From Acanthamoeba lenticulata (lineage: Eukaryota > Discosea > Longamoebia > Acanthamoebidae), in the NCBI GenBank assembly GCA_002179805.1, contig NAVB01002488.1, forward strand, positions 1-10,736: a stretch of DNA of 10,736 nt, written 5' to 3'. Numbering within the stretch: the first letter of the stretch is position 1; every line of letters starts with the position of its first letter. Below are positions 7,262 through 10,736 of the stretch, in pieces. The notes under the pieces were generated by a model, which saw only the letters and a program-made list of their open reading frames with translations, ran no database searches and was not told the origin of the DNA. A program made the position numbers and the translations under genes.

Positions 7262-9461
7262 TCAAGGCTGGGCAGGAGAGGAAGCCACCGAGGAGGACGA
7301 GCCCGCGCGGGCGAACGGCCAGAAGGCCAGCGACCGGACGAAGCGGTCAAAGAGGCGCGGGGCGCGCGGCCCCAACAGCGTCGGCAGCGCCAGCGAGAGG
7401 GACAGCACGGCCAGCGCCATCACGCCCGCCCACATCAGCTTCCGCCGCTTGGCCGCCACCGGCTTGGCCGATGATGATGACGATGTTGGGGCCAACGAGG
7501 AAGAAGAAGAGGAAGTGGAAGGTGAGGAGGTTGAGGTTGAGGTTGATGTCGATGGCGGTGGTGGCGGCATCGAGGCTGGTGATGCCGAGGGGAGGCCGAC
7601 GATAAGAGTGTCGCCATTAGGCGTGCTCGTGCTGAGGCCGTTTCGCGACGCCCCGCGGTGTCGGCGTCGTCGGGCCAGCCGCCGCTCGATCTCGACTGTG
7701 CCATATGACACAACGCGACACACGCGCGCGCATGTGCGTGAGACACGAGCGCACGACACGACACGCAGGCGGGGCACGACGTACTGTCCTGCACGGCCTG
7801 CTCGAGCTCGTCGGGGGTCGGTGGGGCGCCGTTCGTGGCCGAAGCGTTCAAGGCTGAGTGGGTTGCAGCCGCAGAGGCGGCGGCGAGGTCGGCCGTGGCC
7901 TGCGCGTGCTCGAGCGCAGCCAGGCGCTGGTGGAGAGACGGCAGCGACAGCGACAGCCCCGCGGCGCCACCCGCGCCGCCACCGCCGTTAGCGTCGGCGA
8001 CGAAAGTGTCACCCGTCACCTCCTGCAGCGTCTGTTGCAGCCCTGCGCGCTCGCGTGGACCACGGCACCCTTGCTCAGTGAGTGTGATGATATCAAATAA
8101 CGAAGGTGGAGGAAGCCGGTACCGGCAACGCGGGTGAGGGCCTTGGTCAGCTGGCGCTCGAGGTTGGAGACCTCGCGCTCGAGGCCCTTGACCGCCGCGC
8201 GCAGCACCACGACCTCCTCTGCTGTGTTCACCCCGTGCTGATGCGTCCACCCCCGCCCCACACGATCGTGCAACACATCAGCCTCCAAGCCGAGTACGTG
8301 CGTGTAATGCGTCAGTGTTGAGGCGCGCCGTACCTCGCCCAGGACCAGGACTTCCCGCGCGTCGACGAATCGCGAGTCATCTTCGTCGTCGTCATCGGTC
8401 TCGTCACCCTCCTCTTCCTCCCCCACGGCCTTGTGTTGTGTGTCGTCGCGACGTTGAAGAAGACTGTGCTGTTGTTGTTGATGAACATGGTGGCGGCCCG
8501 GCTGCTCGCCGCTCTCCTCACTGGCGCCGTCCTCGTCCTCGAACTCGTCGTCGGACGAGGACGGGTGAGTAGGGTGCGCCGACGAGGCGTGGAGCACCGC
8601 CGGGCTCGAGAGGCCCAGGTGGTGCATGTGCCGCCGCACGAGCTCCACCCACAGCTGGATCGACGCCTCGGTCGACTCTCGCATGAAATTTTCCATCATT
8701 TCTGCGGTCCACGTCACGCCGTCAGCACGAAGGACAAAGACAAGGGGGATGTTGATGGATGTTGGGGTCCTGACCTTTGAAGAGCTTGCGCTTGTACTCG
8801 TCCCGGCCGATAATGGTGCAATGGAGGGTGCCGTCCTCGTTGATGGAGGCCGTCCACTCGACTCGCGTCTCCAGATCGACGCTCGCGCCGCCCTCGCCCA
8901 TGGTCACCGCCGTCACCACCGCCTCCCTGCGCACACGCGGCCGCGTGAGTGAGGTCTCTCGTCGGCCGTCGAAGATGGGCTCAAGGAGGGGTTCCTTGGA
9001 GGTCGTACCCGCGGGGTGTGATGTGGAAGTGGAGGACCTCCTTGAACTTGCTGTTGCCTGGATGTGGGCCATCAAGCCATCAAAAGGGTGAGGCGCGACC
9101 TTGGGAAAGTGAAACGAAGAAGGAGGGTGCGTACTTGTGAAACGCTTGAGCATAGGGTGAGCAGCTGGCGGCGGGGTGTAGCGGATGAGACGCTGCTTAC
9201 GATTGCCGTCGGGCGCCTTGGTCCATGGCCCCAGGTGTATGTCTGCGGATGTGGCAGAAGGTTTAGAAAGTTGGGGCAGTCATGAGGGGACAGTCGGGGG
9301 GAAAAAGCAGCATGAGCAAAGAGATGAGTTTTGAATTCATTACCTGTGTTGCCTCTCTTTTCGTGCCATTGGTATGAGAACGAATCGCCCTCGAAAAAGA
9401 GCTCGAAGAATTGCTCCAACGAGAGCATGCCCAAGTTCTCCTCAACCCGAAATTCCTTCAT
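7262..9461 (-). CDS. VASt-domain, tail-anchored protein (GRAMD1/Aster/Lam-like lipid transfer)
   Basis: Eight exons, 9461-9344, 9242-9135, 9057-9009, 8926-8775, 8701-8334, 8237-8123, 8042-7785 and 7695-7262, give 1602 nt and 533 residues. A VASt domain fills about residues 3-172: the LEQFFELFFEGDSF opening, then DIHLGPWTKAPDGN, RYT, a short KEVLHFHITPRG segment, VDLETRVEW and a closing amphipathic helix (about 144-171). In GRAMD1/Aster and Lam proteins this fold carries sterol at ER-plasma-membrane contacts. An acidic Asp/Glu-rich linker (about 186-260) and a predicted coiled coil (about 266-345) follow, then a Pro/Ser/Thr-rich stretch and one hydrophobic segment (about 476-497) after KRRK, fitting ER tail anchoring. 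No GRAM domain precedes the VASt domain, unlike most relatives. The start is the first ATG in exon 1; a 35-codon ORF lies just upstream. Least certain are the exon 3/4 join, which shortens the middle of the domain, the acceptor of exon 6 (8217 is an alternative) and a possible in-frame 57-nt intron within exon 5 near 8430-8490. Confidence 0.83.
7718..7740. repeat. Alternating purine-pyrimidine tract in VASt gene intron 7
   Basis: Twenty-three bases alternate strictly between purine and pyrimidine (CA, CG, TG steps, with a CGCGCGCG core). This is the second such tract in an intron of a minus-strand gene in this window. It sits 22 bases from the acceptor AG of intron 7. Confidence 0.75.
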
Positions 9462-9697
9462 TCTTGTGCTGGACGGCAAAATCACTGCCTCAAAGGAAAT
9501 GCAGTGCTTATCTTCTTTCTTCGCCTCAAAATCTCTTCAGCCTGCGCGACAGATGGTGTGCTTCCTGTTCCCGCCCTTTTTCTGGGCATTTCTCGCGCTG
9601 GTCCGCAAATAGCTATTTTTCTTGCATTTTATAATTTTTGTATCTGTTTTTCTTGGAAGCAAGATAAAAGGCCATACGATCAATCTCAGCAGCCCAC
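9462..9697. promoter_or_regulatory. Divergent promoter between the VASt gene and RAD51D
   Basis: The two ATG codons are 236 bases apart and point away from each other. The middle (9606-9667) is A/T-rich and contains a perfect 12-bp palindrome AAATAGCTATTT (9607-9618) and a TATA-like TTTTATAATTTTTG (9627-9640). The half nearest the VASt gene holds a short upstream ORF (9482-9589). Which strand the TATA-like element serves cannot be told. Confidence 0.6.
9482..9589 (-). CDS. Upstream ORF (35 codons) before the VASt gene start
   Basis: An ATG at 9589, with a purine at -3, opens 35 codons ending in TGA at 9484-9482, 20 bases before the VASt ATG and in a different frame. The product is basic, with an Arg/Lys cluster (RRRKK) after an Ala/Glu-rich helix-like part. 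No homolog is recognised and codon use lacks the strong third-position G/C of the main exons. It could be a regulatory upstream ORF, part of an unrecognised first exon, or chance. The transcript start is unknown, so it may not be transcribed. Confidence 0.3.
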   Translation of the reverse strand: MPRKRAGTGSTPSVAQAEEILRRRKKISTAFPLRQ

Positions 9698-10736
9698 ATG
9701 CCGCCGCTCTCTGGGGCTGGGATTAGCCTTGCGTTGCGAGAGCAACTTCGTAGCGTTGGCATAAACACGGGTATGGAATCAACTTTGTTTGCGATTCACA
9801 CATTCCAACCATTTAAACGGTGCAGTTGAGGACGTCATTGGCCAAGACGAGCTCGTGCTGGCTCATCGGGCCCATATCCCCGTGGAGGAAGTGCGTGCCC
9901 TGCAGCGCGCGCTCCGGCTGACCTATGCCGCCGCGCCCGTGTCCGCCGCCATGCTGTGGCAGCAAGCACGTGCCCAGCCACCGAGCCCCCTCTCCGTGGG
10001 CCTTGATGCGTGCGGCTCCCTGTCCAGGGCCCACTTGCTGCTGTCTGGCTTTGTCTCACATGCTGTGCTGCTGATCTTTCGCAGGCTGAACGACCTCCTG
10101 GGCGGCGGCCTGTGGCCCGGCGAGGTCACGGAGGTGGTCGGCGGGGCGGCCACGGGCAAGACCGCCCTCTCCCTGCAGGCCTGCGCGGCGGTGTTGGCCG
10201 ACCCAAGCGCCACCGTGGCCTACGTGGACTCGTCCAACGCCTTCTCGCCCACGCGCCTGCTGCCGCTTCTCTCCCACGTAAGGCTTTTTTTTTTTTTCAT
10301 CTCGGAAATTTATTTATTTGTGCTTGGCCGTGCGCTCACCACCCTTGGGAGTACAGGCCGACCCGATGCTGGCGATGGACGCGCTGGCCCGCCTGCGGTG
10401 CTGGCGCATGCACGACGGCCAGGCCTTGCTCGCACTGCTTCATCAGCTGCTCGATGAGATGGCAGCCAATAGCTCCGGTTCCTCGGACGGAGCCGACTTT
10501 GTGTCCAACCTTCGCTTGGTCGTGGTCGACTCGGCGGCGAGCCTTCTGTCGCCACTGCTGTCCTCGGGCGCCCTCGGTACGTCCTTCCTCGTGAGACTCA
10601 CGGTCAGTCTGACTCACTACCGCGATGCAGGCCACTCGATCGTCAGCGGCATCTCGCGGGCGCTCCGGCTCTTGGCCACGCGGCATAGCCTGGTCGTGCT
10701 GGTGCGTGCGACGCGCAGCTTCTCTCTTTCTTTCTC
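9698..10736 (+). CDS. RAD51D: RAD51D, RAD51 paralog for homologous recombination (partial, cut at right edge)
   Basis: Exons 9698-9770, 9826-10009, 10085-10277, 10357-10576 and 10631 to about 10701 are followed by a donor (GTGCGT) and a pyrimidine-rich intron running off the edge. About 248 residues are visible. The N-terminal helical domain (LREQLRSVGINTVEDVIG onward) aligns by eye with human RAD51D, then VGLDALNDLLGGGLWPGEVTEVVGG leads to Walker A GGAATGKT (105-112), a YVDSSNAFSPTRLLPLL strand-helix and Walker B LRLVVVDS (D208) followed by the SLLSPLL segment typical of RAD51D. Exon 5 ends in the strand that precedes the expected Thr-Asn-His motif. RAD51D acts with RAD51B, RAD51C and XRCC2 in the BCDX2 complex, which helps load RAD51 on single-stranded DNA in the nucleus. 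The missing part should hold the remaining ATPase core. Introns 1-4 are very short (55, 75, 79 and 54 nt). The ATG at 9698 is the only start joining exon 2 in frame. Confidence 0.9.

Overview
This is a eukaryotic nuclear window. It is gene-dense, with GC-rich exons, and every recognisable gene is split by short GT-AG introns (54 to 203 nt, 27 modelled) that restore the frame exactly when removed. Compact genes, small introns, strong G/C at third codon positions and an animal/plant-like gene set suggest a free-living amoeba of the Acanthamoeba type. That is inference; no rRNA or other marker is present. No CRISPR, tRNA, rRNA, transposon or viral gene was seen.

Layout. Positions 1-164 may hold the last exon of a plus-strand gene with a Cys/His cluster (weak). 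Positions 165-888 have no gene I can support. A seven-exon minus-strand gene (889-2454) encodes a 330-residue six-kelch propeller resembling plant nitrile-specifier/thiocyanate-forming proteins. A 126-bp divergent promoter containing a 32-bp near-perfect palindrome separates it from a five-exon plus-strand gene (2581-5297) for an 807-residue RBM5/RBM10-type splicing regulator with all six family domains and a His-Gly repeat. Convergent to that is a six-exon minus-strand gene (5501-6990) for VPS26C (DSCR3), 297 residues, the arrestin-fold retriever subunit. Upstream of it in the same direction is an eight-exon minus-strand gene (7262-9461) for a VASt-domain, tail-anchored protein resembling the sterol-transfer part of GRAMD1/Aster/Lam proteins, but with no GRAM domain in the model. 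A second divergent promoter (9462-9697) leads to RAD51D, a RAD51 paralog, cut by the right edge after its Walker B motif.

The genes belong to unrelated housekeeping pathways: splicing, endosomal recycling, lipid transfer at ER contacts, homologous recombination and a kelch protein of unknown role. I see no operon-like system. The points most worth a second look are the promoter palindrome, the altered iron-triad spacing in the kelch protein, the GRAM-less VASt protein with a 35-codon upstream ORF, and the frequent GT-A/G-CG splice donors. All exon models come from reading splice sites and protein similarity by eye; no alignment or expression data were available.
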